Shown: piece by piece, positions 35,946 through 44,908 of the stretch
Numbering within the stretch: position 1 is the stretch's first letter
Layout of the letters: every line of letters starts with the position of its first letter
Origin: an uncultured Alistipes sp.
GTDB lineage: Bacteria > Bacteroidota > Bacteroidia > Bacteroidales > Rikenellaceae
Direction of reading: 5' to 3'
DNA: 64,000 nt
Assembly: GCA_944326035.1 (NCBI GenBank)
Contig: CALVCS010000003.1
Span: forward strand, 62,001 to 126,000
Translations under genes and position numbers: made by a program
Notes under the pieces: model-generated
Databases searched by the model: none
The model's input: only the letters and a program-made list of their open reading frames with translations
Told to the model about the DNA's origin: nothing

Positions 35946-37199
35946 TTATCGTAGTTTCGTGACCCGTTCATTGATGCGGTCTACGGTGCGGGTATCCAGT
36001 TGGGCCAAATAGAATCGGGTCGTTTTCTCAGAGGTATGGCCCAGTCCAGCGCTGATGTGGGGCAGCGGAACCCCGAGACTCTGCGCTTCGGTGGCCCAGG
36101 TGTGTCGTGCGACATTGAAGGTGAGTTTCCGACAGCCTAAGCGTCGTGAAATGCGTTGCAGCAAAATCAAATAGAATTGTAAGGCCATTTTATATACCCT
36201 GTATTGCAGGGCAGAGGGGCTTTCGGCCATCGCCTTGGGCGGTGTCTGGGACAGCATCCACTCTCCCCGACGCATGCAGGGAAGCACCCAAGGCGAAGAG
36301 GGGTGATCGTAACGGGCGATAATCTCGCGTAGTTGCGGCGTCAGACTGACATGGAACCATTGGTGGGTTTTTTGTCGTTGGTAGTGGAGCGCATTATCCC
36401 AGATGTTCTCTTTTTTGAGAAACGCCATGTCTACGAAGGACATGCCTCGGGCATAGAAACTGAACAGGAAAAGATCGCGCGCTTCGTCGAGCAGTGGATT
36501 CTCAAATTCGTATTTTGACAGCGTATAGAGCAGATCGCGATGGATGGCCAGTTTGGGGGTCGGAGCCGGTTTAAATGAAATTTCGCGGAAAGGATTCTCG
36601 CTATCCGGGACGTAACCGCAACGAGCGGCCCGGTTGTACAGCGCCCGGAGGGTGCGGAGATAGAAGTTGACGGTGTTACGTTTATTGCCCTGACGTTCCA
36701 GATGCTCGCGGAAGGCGCTGATCGTACGCAGATCGAGTTGGGCAAATTGATAGTGGCTCTCCGGCGCGAATTTGTTCCAGGCACTCATCAGGGAACGGTA
36801 GGTGCGGGCGGTGCCGAATCGTCCGGCCTGTTCGAGTTCGGTAATGCGTTGCGAGGCGAAAGAGTGCAGATAGTGAGAGTCGCTGCGGTATTTATAAAGG
36901 GAAGTCAACTCCTGTGCGCTATAGGGTTGTTGGGCGGCGGTCAGCCGATCGGCCAAGGACCGCAGTTCGGAGACGTAATAGTCGATGCAGTGATTGACCT
37001 CGCGGATGAAATGACGATGACGTTTGGTCCGATTGAGCGGAATGGCGCGGCCTCGGCCGGCATCGAACTCGGCCGGATAAAGGCGATAGGGCGTCGTTAA
37101 AATGCTGCGATGGCGTTGATAAATGACTTGGATGATTAAGGCATACCGGCCGTGTTGATCGGCCCGGTAATTGAGCCTCGGTAAAATGGATGTTTTCAT
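35946..37199 (-). CDS. Tyrosine recombinase (site-specific integrase)
   Basis: This 417-residue protein has an N-terminal arm-binding and SAM-like core-binding region (to ~215) and a C-terminal catalytic domain. Catalytic residues are R251 (FYARGMSF), K277, R365 (FNVARHTWAT), H388 (GLGHTSEKTT) and Y397 (RFYLAQL). The residue that is usually the first His of the HxxR motif is N362 here, a change also seen in other Bacteroidota recombinases. Similar genes beside fimbrial or capsule loci in this phylum can control phase variation by inverting promoters. No other mobile-element genes accompany it. Confidence 0.9.
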   Translation of the reverse strand: MKTSILPRLNYRADQHGRYALIIQVIYQRHRSILTTPYRLYPAEFDAGRGRAIPLNRTKRHRHFIREVNHCIDYYVSELRSLADRLTAAQQPYSAQELTSLYKYRSDSHYLHSFASQRITELEQAGRFGTARTYRSLMSAWNKFAPESHYQFAQLDLRTISAFREHLERQGNKRNTVNFYLRTLRALYNRAARCGYVPDSENPFREISFKPAPTPKLAIHRDLLYTLSKYEFENPLLDEARDLFLFSFYARGMSFVDMAFLKKENIWDNALHYQRQKTHQWFHVSLTPQLREIIARYDHPSSPWVLPCMRRGEWMLSQTPPKAMAESPSALQYRVYKMALQFYLILLQRISRRLGCRKLTFNVARHTWATEAQSLGVPLPHISAGLGHTSEKTTRFYLAQLDTRTVDRINERVTKLR

Positions 37200-37720
37200 A
37201 ACATAAAAGGTACTTTAAAAATGAGTGGGGCGTCCATCCCCGGTAAAGCGGCCCGAAAACATGGAAACTGTCTTGTTCGATGAATCGTTCGAGGCATATC
37301 GGTGCCTTCTCCGTCTGTTGGGGGCTTTATCTGTGTGGATTCCCAGCATGAGCTACGGAAATACGTCTAATGGAAAGAGATATTTCCGCTGCTTTGCGAA
37401 AACGTGAGATGTCGTGAAGAGTTACGAAAAAGGGTAGATTGGGACCTGGAAAGAAACGGATATCGAAGGTTGAGGGAGCGTGGGATGACCGCCATTTCCT
37501 TACATGAAGAGGTGTTGGTACCTTGAAGGGCTTTCGGGGAGATGCACTAAAGGCAGTACAGGTGGTTGTGGCCCGATAGAGATGGGGGATTATCGATCCC
37601 GTGGACTGATGCCGTGGACCGACACGGTGGACCGCTGCAACGGGTCGGCGCAAGCAAAAAACTTTTCTCTACGAGTGGGCCCACCCGGTGTATGTAGACC
37701 TACTCCAAGCAAAAACCAGC

Positions 37721-37750
37721 GTTCGGGGTCGTTCGGGGTCGTTCGGGGTA
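37721..37750 (+). repeat. 10-bp tandem repeat, three units
   Basis: GTTCGGGGTC occurs three times; the third unit ends in A. Confidence 0.9.
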
Positions 37751-37873
37751 GCGAGTGTTCGGTGGCATTCAGGGAGGGTTGTGGGTGGGTTTTCCAAGGC
37801 GTGTCGAGAAGATAAGGTTGAGAAAGAACCGGGGAAGAAAAATGGCGGGAGAGGGTGAGGTGCAAAAGAAGGG

Positions 37874-37915
37874 AAAAAAGAGCGGCTCTTGGCCCTGGAG
37901 GGGAAGAACCGCTCT
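37874..37915 (-). terminator. Minus-strand terminator-like hairpin, possibly of gdhA
   Basis: Read on the minus strand, AGAGCGG (37915-37909) pairs with CCGCTCT (37885-37879), continued by TTCTT/AAGAG with a mismatch, and six T residues follow. If it ends the gdhA transcript it leaves a ~470-nt 3' tail. Confidence 0.6.
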
Positions 37916-38094
37916 GTACGGTTATCGGATTGTTTCGGGCGGAAGGTTGGGTCGTACCTCTTCGTCGTTTTGTGATGCGGTGTTTTATTGAGGGGGACCG
38001 GAATCACCTCCGTGCGGGAAAGGCTCTTGTCGAGAAGGACGAGGTCGAGCTGCTTTCAGGTCTCTTGACAATCGTGTGCGTCGACCCTCCTGTC

Positions 38095-38248
38095 GAGACC
38101 TTTTATTGAGAGTTTCCGCTGAAACTTTCAGCTGAGGCCTTCTATGGGAAATGACACTGAGACTTTCAGCTGAGACCTTCTGTTGAGACCATCAACCGGG
38201 GCCTTCCACCGAAATCTCCGCCGAAACTTTCTAACGAAGCCTTCCGAT
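38095..38248 (+). repeat. 13-bp degenerate tandem repeat, about twelve units
   Basis: Units of 13 bp (two of 12) run head to tail with consensus near GARACYTTCNNCT. Examples: GAAACTTTCAGCT 38121, GAGACTTTCAGCT 38159, GAGACCTTCTGTT 38172, GAAACTTTCTAAC 38223. It lies in the 3' region of gdhA. Confidence 0.82.
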
Positions 38249-38383
38249 GGGCCTTTTTGCAGGGGACGTGACGCTGAGCTCTTCCACGGAAACCTCCCGC
38301 CGATAGTGTCTATTGGAATATCCCGCTGAGATTTCTGGTGGGGCCCCTCCTCCGAAACGTGGTGCCGCAGTCTAGTTGCCGCT

Positions 38384-39721
38384 TTACAGGATGCCCTGTT
38401 CGACCATGCTGCGCGCCACTTTCATGAAACCAGCGATGTTGGCCCCTTTCATGTAGTTGACGTAGCCGTCCGCTTCGGTTCCGTAACGGACGCAGGAGGC
38501 GTGAATCGAAGACATGATCTCGTGCAGGCGACGATCCACCTCTTCGCGACTCCAGTTGAGCTTCATGGCATTTTGAGTCATCTCCAGACCGGAGATGGCC
38601 ACTCCGCCCGCATTGACCGCCTTGCCCGGACCATAGGGAATGCGGGCTTCGATGAAACGATCGATCGCTTCGGGGGTGCAACCCATGTTGGAAACCTCCC
38701 CGACGTAGCGTACCCCGTTCGCAATGAGACGGGCGGCATCTTCGCCGTTCAACTCATTTTGTGTGGCGCACGGCATGGCGACATCGACGGCTACCTCCCA
38801 GGGACGCGCTCCCGCTACAAACGTCGAGCCGGGGAAACGTTCCGCATAGGGGGCAACAATGTCGTTGTTGCTGGCCCGCAGCTCCAGCATGAAGTCGATC
38901 TTTTCGGCGTTCAGTCCGTCCGGGTCGTAGATATAGCCGTCCGGTCCCGACAAGGTCACCACTTTGGCCCCCACTTCGGTGGCTTTGAGGGCGGCGCCCC
39001 AGGCTACATTCCCGAACCCAGACAACGAAACCCGTTTGCCGGCGAGCGTGTCGCCGTGTTGCTGCATCATCTGGGAGACAAAATAGACAGCCCCGAAACC
39101 GGTCGCTTCGGGTCGGATCAGCGAGCCGCCGAAGGTCATCCCTTTGCCGGTCAAGACCCCGGTATTTTCCCGGGCCAGTTTGCGGTACATGCCGTAGAGA
39201 TAACCCACCTCCCGGGCCCCTACGCCGATATCGCCGGCCGGTACGTCGGTTTCGGGACCGATATACCGCCACAGTTCGGTCATGAAGGCCTGGCAGAAAC
39301 GCATGACCTCTCCGTCCGATTTTCCTTTGGGATTGAAGTCCGAACCGCCTTTGGCTCCGCCCATCGGCAGGGTCGTCAGGGCGTTTTTGAAAATCTGTTC
39401 GAAGCCCAGGAACTTCAGAATGCTCAGGTTGACACTGGGGTGGAAACGCAGCCCTCCTTTATAAGGGCCGATGGCGTTGTTGAACTGCACCCGGTAGCCC
39501 AGATTGAGTTGAACCTGCCCCCGGTCGTCTACCCAGGGTACTTTGAACGTAAAAATACGATCGGGCTCCACCAGTCGTTCGGCGATCTTTAAGGCCTCGA
39601 ATTCGGGGTGTTCGTTATAAACGGCTTCAATGGAGGTCAGCACTTCGCGTACTGCCTGCAGGTATTCGCTTTGGCCTGGATGCTTGCGCTCCAACGTGGC
39701 CATGAGTTCTTGAACTTTCAT
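38384..39721 (-). CDS. gdhA: Glutamate dehydrogenase
   Basis: The 445-residue protein is a hexameric-type glutamate dehydrogenase that makes glutamate from 2-oxoglutarate and ammonium. The dehydrogenase signature is clear: GGLRFHPSVNLSILKFLGFEQIFKNAL and PMGGAKGGSDFNPKGKSDGEVMRF, carrying the substrate and catalytic lysines. The nucleotide-binding loop is SGFGNVAWG. Length and sequence fit the NADP-dependent bacterial type (E. coli GdhA has 447 residues). No consensus promoter was found in the ~230 bp shared with the divergent ricT. Confidence 0.95.
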   Translation of the reverse strand: MKVQELMATLERKHPGQSEYLQAVREVLTSIEAVYNEHPEFEALKIAERLVEPDRIFTFKVPWVDDRGQVQLNLGYRVQFNNAIGPYKGGLRFHPSVNLSILKFLGFEQIFKNALTTLPMGGAKGGSDFNPKGKSDGEVMRFCQAFMTELWRYIGPETDVPAGDIGVGAREVGYLYGMYRKLARENTGVLTGKGMTFGGSLIRPEATGFGAVYFVSQMMQQHGDTLAGKRVSLSGFGNVAWGAALKATEVGAKVVTLSGPDGYIYDPDGLNAEKIDFMLELRASNNDIVAPYAERFPGSTFVAGARPWEVAVDVAMPCATQNELNGEDAARLIANGVRYVGEVSNMGCTPEAIDRFIEARIPYGPGKAVNAGGVAISGLEMTQNAMKLNWSREEVDRRLHEIMSSIHASCVRYGTEADGYVNYMKGANIAGFMKVARSMVEQGIL

Positions 39722-39896
39722 CGCTTGATGGCTTTAAAAGGTTACAATTCGATGCCGAAATCTTTCGGCCGCTTTCGAATTTACGGATTTTTCTTCAATT
39801 TTCTTCCGTTCTGCCGGTAATTTTGGCGATTTTTTGTCCGAACGACGACCCGGGACCCCGAACCGGACCCCCTGAATGAAATCCCGAAAAAATCAT

Positions 39897-39904
39897 TACC
39901 TTTG
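39897..39904 (+). promoter_or_regulatory. -7 promoter box of the ricT operon
   Basis: TACCTTTG matches TAnnTTTG. Transcription would begin near 39911, so the ATG at 39955 is favoured over an in-frame start at 39913. Confidence 0.75.
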
Positions 39905-39954
39905 TAGAAATTGTGTATTCCGGCCTCGAAGGTCGGACCTATCGATCTATCTGT

Positions 39955-41607
39955 ATGCAAGAAAAAGAGTCTCAAGATAAAACCCGTGAAACCGAAAAGT
40001 GCACCTTCGACGTGGGTCGGGGTTGTCGCTTCTCGGGTCAGGGCGAGGAAACCCAGGCAACGGCCTGTCCCGGATGTTACAAACTCGGCTCGACCGACTG
40101 GATGGAAGGTTTCCCCGAGGTGTTTCCGGACGATATCGTCGAAGTGCGGTTTAAAAATACCCGGAAAAGTTACTATCGCAATGTCAATAACCTGCCGCTC
40201 AAACGAGGCGACATCGTGGCGGTGGAGGCCTCGCCGGGACACGATATCGGCATCGTGTCGTTGACGGGCGATCTGGTGGCCCGCCAAATGAAGCGGGTGG
40301 GCTTCAACCCGCAAAACGGCGAGTTTAAGAAGATCTATCGCAAGGCCAAACCCTATGATATCGAAAAGTGGCAGGAAGCCATCGCCTTGGAACATCCGAC
40401 CATGATCCGTTCGCGGCAGATTGCCGCCGAATTGGGCCTGAATATGAAGATCGGTGATGTGGAGTATCAGGGCGATAAGATTAAGGCTATTTTCTATTAT
40501 ATCGCCGATGAGCGGGTCGATTTCCGGGAGCTGATCAAGATTTTTGCCGCCCAGTTCCACATTCGGATCGAGATGAAACAGATCGGCGCCCGGCAGGAAG
40601 CCGGACGTATCGGCGGGTTGGGCTCCTGCGGCCGGGAGTTGTGTTGTGCCTCGTGGATTTCGAGTTTCGTGTCGGTGACCACCAATTCGGCTCGTCACCA
40701 GGAGATCTCGCTCAACCCCCAGAAACTGGCCGGACAGTGCGGCAAACTCAAATGCTGCCTGATCTACGAATTGGATACCTATCTCGATGCCCGGAAGGAT
40801 TTCCCCCGTATCCGGGAACCGCTCCATGCCCAGGATGGCGACTACTTCCTGGCCAAGACCGATATTCTTAGTCGTACGATGTGGTTTAGCAGCGATCCGG
40901 CCTCCATGTCGGGGTTACGGGCCCTGAGTGTGGATCGGGTCAAGGAGATCCTGCGCCTCAATCAGAAAGGGATCAAAGTCGATCAGCTGGAGGATGCGTC
41001 GACCCTGAATGTGCCGGAAGAACCGACCTTTGCCGATGTGGTGGGGGAAGAGAGTCTGACCCGTTTTGATCAACAGACAGGCTCTTCGCGGCGGAAACGC
41101 GGGGGCCGGAACCGTCATCGCGACAAAGATAACAAGGGCGAAAAGCGGACGGAAAATCGAACCGATATGCGTGAAACGACCTCCTCCGAGGGGGCGGGAA
41201 ACGCGGGACGTGAGAATGGCAATGACCGTTCGAATGGTGCCCGGAATCGGAACCGGGGCAATCGGGGCGGTGCCGAGACGGCTCGATCGGACAACCGCAA
41301 CAATCGGAACGGAGAACGGAAAGAAAATCGTCCGGAAGCGGAGAACCGCACTGCCGGAGCCTCTGCAACGGTGGCGGTGTCGACGGAGAATCAGACGAAT
41401 ACGGGACGCGATACGGAGGCCGCTCGGGAAGGGAATCGGAACGGGGCACGTCGATCGCGTCATCGCGGTCGGGGGGGGAATCGGCCCTTGGGAGAGGGAA
41501 AACCCAATGGCGACCGAGCCCCGAAACCGGCCCGTAATGCGGAGGGCGAGACGAATCGTGCCTCCCGGGAAAAGGGTTCAGAACCCCGTACTCCGAAAAC
41601 GGAATAA
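39955..41607 (+). CDS. ricT: RicT/PSP1-family regulator with long basic disordered tail
   Basis: The 550-residue protein (start at 39955 from the promoter position) has a PSP1 domain and the Cys-rich signature of RicT: CTFDVGRGC, ACPGCYKLGS, GSCGRELCCASW and GQCGKLKCCLIYE. RicT belongs to an Fe-S-containing complex that in Bacillus affects RNA maturation. Bacteroidota homologues pair with gldH, as here. From about residue 375 the protein changes to a ~175-residue tail rich in Arg, Asn, Gly and Glu (RNRHRDKDNKGEKR, NRNRGNRGG, RRSRHRGRGG), which suggests RNA binding. gldH and trmB follow at short spacing. Confidence 0.88.
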   Translation: MQEKESQDKTRETEKCTFDVGRGCRFSGQGEETQATACPGCYKLGSTDWMEGFPEVFPDDIVEVRFKNTRKSYYRNVNNLPLKRGDIVAVEASPGHDIGIVSLTGDLVARQMKRVGFNPQNGEFKKIYRKAKPYDIEKWQEAIALEHPTMIRSRQIAAELGLNMKIGDVEYQGDKIKAIFYYIADERVDFRELIKIFAAQFHIRIEMKQIGARQEAGRIGGLGSCGRELCCASWISSFVSVTTNSARHQEISLNPQKLAGQCGKLKCCLIYELDTYLDARKDFPRIREPLHAQDGDYFLAKTDILSRTMWFSSDPASMSGLRALSVDRVKEILRLNQKGIKVDQLEDASTLNVPEEPTFADVVGEESLTRFDQQTGSSRRKRGGRNRHRDKDNKGEKRTENRTDMRETTSSEGAGNAGRENGNDRSNGARNRNRGNRGGAETARSDNRNNRNGERKENRPEAENRTAGASATVAVSTENQTNTGRDTEAAREGNRNGARRSRHRGRGGNRPLGEGKPNGDRAPKPARNAEGETNRASREKGSEPRTPKTE

Positions 41608-41625
41608 CACAAGTGTATTGAAACG

Positions 41626-42156
41626 ATGAGGTGGCGGAGAGGTTGTCGAAGGGTGATGCTGGGAAGCGTGGTTGTGGGTTGTTTCTCGTGTCTGCAGCCG
41701 CACGCGATTCGCATGGCCGATACCGATCCGAGGGGATGGAACGCCCACCAGCCGGTGACGGTGTCGTATCAAAATACCGATACCGTTGCGATGCGCGATC
41801 TTTGGGCGGTGGTGCGTTTCTGCAACGACTTTGCGTACGATCGGCTGGAACTGTCGGTCACGACCGTCTCTCCCGACGGGTATCGCTGGTGCGATACCCT
41901 GAGCCTGGAGGTGCAGGGGCATCTGCCGCATGTCGGGTTGTATGGGGAACGGGAACAGCTCTATCGTCGTCGGGTCGTCCTGCCGCACACCGGGCGCTAT
42001 TTGTTCGAACTGACACCGGTGATGCCCGACACGTTGACCCGCGGGGTGGCGGCGGTGGGCGTCCGTCTGGCCGATGCTTCACCGGAGACAACAAATTCCT
42101 CCGAAAAGCAAACGTCACCCGTCACTTCGGCCGATTCAATCGCATTCATGCCTTAA
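41626..42156 (+). CDS. gldH: Gliding-motility lipoprotein GldH homologue
   Basis: This 176-residue protein has a lipoprotein signal ending GCFSC and a beta-sandwich pattern (VTVSYQNTDTVAMRDLWAVVRFCNDFAYDRLELSVTTVSPDG, then YLFELTPVMP). GldH is essential for gliding in Flavobacterium, but homologues occur in many non-gliding Bacteroidota next to ricT, as here, so the name does not imply motility. It lies 18 bp after ricT and 14 bp before trmB in a probable operon. The C-terminal Ser/Thr-rich stretch is probably disordered. Confidence 0.85.
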   Translation: MRWRRGCRRVMLGSVVVGCFSCLQPHAIRMADTDPRGWNAHQPVTVSYQNTDTVAMRDLWAVVRFCNDFAYDRLELSVTTVSPDGYRWCDTLSLEVQGHLPHVGLYGEREQLYRRRVVLPHTGRYLFELTPVMPDTLTRGVAAVGVRLADASPETTNSSEKQTSPVTSADSIAFMP

Positions 42157-42170
42157 AGTTGAAGGATTCC

Positions 42171-42920
42171 ATGGGAAGAGGAAAAGATAAATTGCGGCGT
42201 TTTGCTGAAAATGCCACGTTCCGCTGCATGGTGCAGCCCGAATTCGAAGAGATATTTCATAAAGATCACCCCCTGAAAGGACACTGGAAACAGACGTTTT
42301 TCGGCAATGATCATCCGTTGGTGTTGGAATTGGGGTGTGGACGCGGAGAGTATACCGTCTCGTTGGCCGAAAAATACCCCGAAAAGAATTTCATCGGAGT
42401 CGACATTAAGGGCGCCCGCATGTGGCGGGGAGCCAAAACCGCTACCGAAAACGCCATGACCAATGTGGGCTTCCTGCGGACACGGATCGAGTTTATCGAT
42501 TCGTTCTTCGGCCCGGGCGAGGTGGATGAGATCTGGATCACCTTCCCCGACCCCCAATTGCATAAAAATCGGGTGAAAAAACGGTTGACCGCTCCGCCGT
42601 TTTTGACCATGTATGCCGGTTTTTTACGCCCGGACGGGGTGATCCATCTCAAAACCGACTGCCGTTATCTGCATGACTATACCCGGGCGGTGATCGAAGG
42701 GAATCATCTGCCGCTTGAGGCGGCGAATGTCGATATTTACGGGACGGGGTTTGCCGACGAAAAACTCTCGATCAAAACGACCTATGAAAAGAAATTCTTA
42801 GCCCAGGGCATTCCGATTACCTATTTGCGGTGGCGCTTGGACGGGCGGAACGACTTCGACTGGATCGAGTATAATGTTCCGCTCCCCGAAACGGCGTCGG
42901 CGTCGACGGAGTCCTGCTAA
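42171..42920 (+). CDS. trmB: tRNA (guanine-N7-)-methyltransferase TrmB
   Basis: The 249-residue enzyme methylates G46 in the variable loop of tRNA with S-adenosylmethionine. The start at 42171 (MGRGKDKLRRFAENATF) is chosen because the open frame upstream only runs antiphase through gldH. Motifs are LELGCGRGEYTVSLAEKYPEKNFIGVDIKGARMWRGAK, the binding site, then DEIWITFPDPQLHKNRVKKRL, the catalytic Asp-Pro loop. It is the last gene before a bidirectional terminator. Confidence 0.95.
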   Translation: MGRGKDKLRRFAENATFRCMVQPEFEEIFHKDHPLKGHWKQTFFGNDHPLVLELGCGRGEYTVSLAEKYPEKNFIGVDIKGARMWRGAKTATENAMTNVGFLRTRIEFIDSFFGPGEVDEIWITFPDPQLHKNRVKKRLTAPPFLTMYAGFLRPDGVIHLKTDCRYLHDYTRAVIEGNHLPLEAANVDIYGTGFADEKLSIKTTYEKKFLAQGIPITYLRWRLDGRNDFDWIEYNVPLPETASASTESC

Positions 42921-42999
42921 CGCCTCTCAGAAAGCTTTTTTCACAGCACTTTACAAAATAGGGGTGTCCTCTTTGATTGTCGGATTCCTTTGTTCATAA

Positions 43000-43033
43000 A
43001 AAAAGACCGTTCCACGCCTGGAACGGTCTTTTG
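43000..43033 (+). terminator. Bidirectional terminator between trmB and pgk
   Basis: AAAAGACCGTTCCA at 43001-43014 pairs with TGGAACGGTCTTTT at 43019-43032 around CGCC. A run of A lies before and T after, so it can act on both strands. Confidence 0.92.
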
Positions 43034-43062
43034 GGTGATAGAGGGTCAATAAACCCCTGGAA

Positions 43063-44322
43063 TTACTTGCGAATGGCGGCTACGCCCGGCAGTTCAATCC
43101 CTTCCATGTATTCGAGCAGGGCACCCCCACCGGTCGATACATAGCTGACTTTGTCGGCCAGCCCGAATTTGTTGATGCAGGCTACGGTATCCCCTCCGCC
43201 GATGAGCGAATAGGCACCTTTGGCCGTGGCGGCTACTACCGAGTCGGCAATGGCACGCGATCCTTTAGCAAAGGTATCCATTTCGAATACGCCTACCGGA
43301 CCGTTCCACAGAATAGTTTTCGATTCGCCGATCACTTTGTCGAAGGCGTCAATGGCTTTGGGACCTACGTCCAGCCCTTCCCATCCGTCGGGAATGTTGT
43401 CCGAAGGACATACCTGCGTGTTGGCGTCGTTGCTGAAGGCATCGGCAGCAACGGCATCTTCAGCCAATACCAGGTTAACACCCAGTTCTTTGGCCTGTTT
43501 GAGAATGTTGAGTGCCGTGTCGAACTGATCGGGTTCGCAGATGCTCTGACCTACCTTGCCGCCCAGCGCAGCTTTGAACGTATAGGTCATCCCACCGCCC
43601 AGAATCAGGTTGTCGACCCGTTTCATCAGGTTTTCGATCACGCTGATCTTGGTCGATACTTTCGAACCGCCCAAAATGGCCGTGAACGGTTTGGCCGGAT
43701 TTTGCAGCACTTTGTCGATCGCTTTCAGTTCGCCTTCCATCAGGTAGCCGAACATCTTGTCGTTGGGGAAATATTCGGCGATCAGGGCCGTCGAAGCGTG
43801 TGCCCGGTGAGCCGTACCGAAGGCATCGTTGATGTAGCAATCAGCGTACGAAGCCAGTTTCTTGGTGAACTCTTTCTGGCTGGCTTTGACGGCTTTCTTT
43901 GCAGCGGCTTTTTCTTCGTCGGTGGCGTCTTCGGCTAGCCCCCGCGGTTTGCCTTCTTCTTCGGCGTAGAAACGCAGGTTTTCCAGCAATAATACCTGAC
44001 CCGGTTTCAACGCTGCCGCTTTGCTGGCGGCATCTGCCCCCATGCAGTCGTCGGCGAAATCGACTTTAACACCCAGCCGTTTTTCAACCGTCGGGATGAT
44101 GTGACGCAGCGAGAATTTATCTTCGGGACCTTTTTTGGGACGACCCAGGTGGGACATCAGGATCACCGATCCTCCTTCGTCGAGTACTTTTTTGATCGTC
44201 GGAATGGCGGCCCGAATACGAGTATCGTCCGTCACTTCCCCTTTTTCGTTCAGGGGCACATTGAAATCCACGCGGATGATCGCGCGTTTGCCTTTGAAAT
44301 CGTAGCTGTCAATGGTTGCCAT
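43063..44322 (-). CDS. pgk: Phosphoglycerate kinase
   Basis: The 419-residue glycolytic enzyme moves a phosphate between 1,3-bisphosphoglycerate and ADP. The N-terminal signature [28 protein letters not shown] carries substrate-binding residues. Other conserved parts are [28 protein letters not shown] (with an insert before the next helix), [19 protein letters not shown]-type [11 protein letters not shown], and the C-terminal [13 protein letters not shown]. It is a single-gene unit convergent to trmB. Confidence 0.97.
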   Translation of the reverse strand: MATIDSYDFKGKRAIIRVDFNVPLNEKGEVTDDTRIRAAIPTIKKVLDEGGSVILMSHLGRPKKGPEDKFSLRHIIPTVEKRLGVKVDFADDCMGADAASKAAALKPGQVLLLENLRFYAEEEGKPRGLAEDATDEEKAAAKKAVKASQKEFTKKLASYADCYINDAFGTAHRAHASTALIAEYFPNDKMFGYLMEGELKAIDKVLQNPAKPFTAILGGSKVSTKISVIENLMKRVDNLILGGGMTYTFKAALGGKVGQSICEPDQFDTALNILKQAKELGVNLVLAEDAVAADAFSNDANTQVCPSDNIPDGWEGLDVGPKAIDAFDKVIGESKTILWNGPVGVFEMDTFAKGSRAIADSVVAATAKGAYSLIGGGDTVACINKFGLADKVSYVSTGGGALLEYMEGIELPGVAAIRK

Positions 44323-44393
44323 GGCATTTACTGTTTTTATGATTTGGTGTATCTAAATGTCTACATGAAGCGATAAACTTGTATCGGTTCGCG

Positions 44394-44423
44394 TTGCGCC
44401 CGAAGCGGTTGCGCCCGAAGCGG
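44394..44423 (+). repeat. 15-bp perfect tandem repeat, two units
   Basis: TTGCGCCCGAAGCGG is repeated exactly, 44394-44408 and 44409-44423. Confidence 0.9.
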
Positions 44424-44876
44424 TAAAACCATCGCGAGCCAACGGTCGCGAATCAGCTCCGCCTGCTTGAGACCCTGCTTTTCAAGGCTCCTCGCAGTGT
44501 CCCTACTGTTCCGTCCGGCCCTTGTGGGTGAGTCTTTTTGGCTTCAGTAGGGTTCCTTTTTTTGTGAGCCTTCCCGGTTTTTAGTCCGGATCCCTTTTGG
44601 CGAGCGCCCTCTCCGCTTTCGGTAGGGTTTTCGTGCTGCGAGCTCCCTCGTGGCCGTTTCCGGTGGGCCTCCTGTTGGCAAGCCCCTCTTCGTTTCCGGC
44701 GGCTCCTGTCTTCGCCTCAAACCGGCGATCGAGGAATATCCCCCCATAAAACCCTTCGGAGCGTCGGTACAAAATTATAAAATTATTTTAATAAATGGGA
44801 GGCTCCCCGTTTGCATCCCTTTTTATTTTTAGGGGGAAAAGAGACCGCAGAAAAGGTGGGATGTGATGAAAATCAC

Positions 44877-44884
44877 TATTTTTG
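44877..44884 (+). promoter_or_regulatory. -7 promoter box of the membrane-protein gene
   Basis: TATTTTTG matches the consensus, 24 bp before the chosen ATG. Confidence 0.6.
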
Positions 44885-44908
44885 TTTTGTGTTCCAACTG
44901 CAAGACGT

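Larger units (their letters stand above)
37200..38383. other. 1.2-kb gene-free spacer rich in short repeats
   Basis: No open frame here has recognisable content. It contains a 10-bp triplet repeat at 37721-37750, a minus-strand terminator-like hairpin at 37874-37915, and a 12-unit 13-bp repeat at 38095-38248. The spacer separates the fimbrial locus from gdhA. It could be decayed coding sequence, but nothing shows what. Confidence 0.6.
44323..44908. other. Divergent spacer between pgk and the membrane-protein gene
   Basis: About 590 bp with no credible gene. A 15-bp exact tandem repeat occurs at 44394-44423. The rest is C/T-rich with degenerate GCTTTCGGTAGGG-like motifs. A possible minus-strand -7 box for pgk (TAATTTTG, 44777-44770) would give a ~440-nt leader, so it is uncertain. 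The plus-strand promoter lies at 44877. Confidence 0.5.

Noticed and set aside
37327..38109. Several overlapping 60-120-codon frames in the 37.2-38.4 kb spacer
   Set aside because: They run through tandem repeats, overlap on both strands, lack promoters and show no family features.
38501..39592. A 363-codon plus-strand frame over gdhA
   Set aside because: It is antisense to a confidently identified glutamate dehydrogenase.
44770..44777. TAATTTTG on the minus strand as the pgk promoter
   Set aside because: It matches the -7 consensus but would give a leader of about 440 nt through a repeat-containing spacer; no -33 partner is seen.
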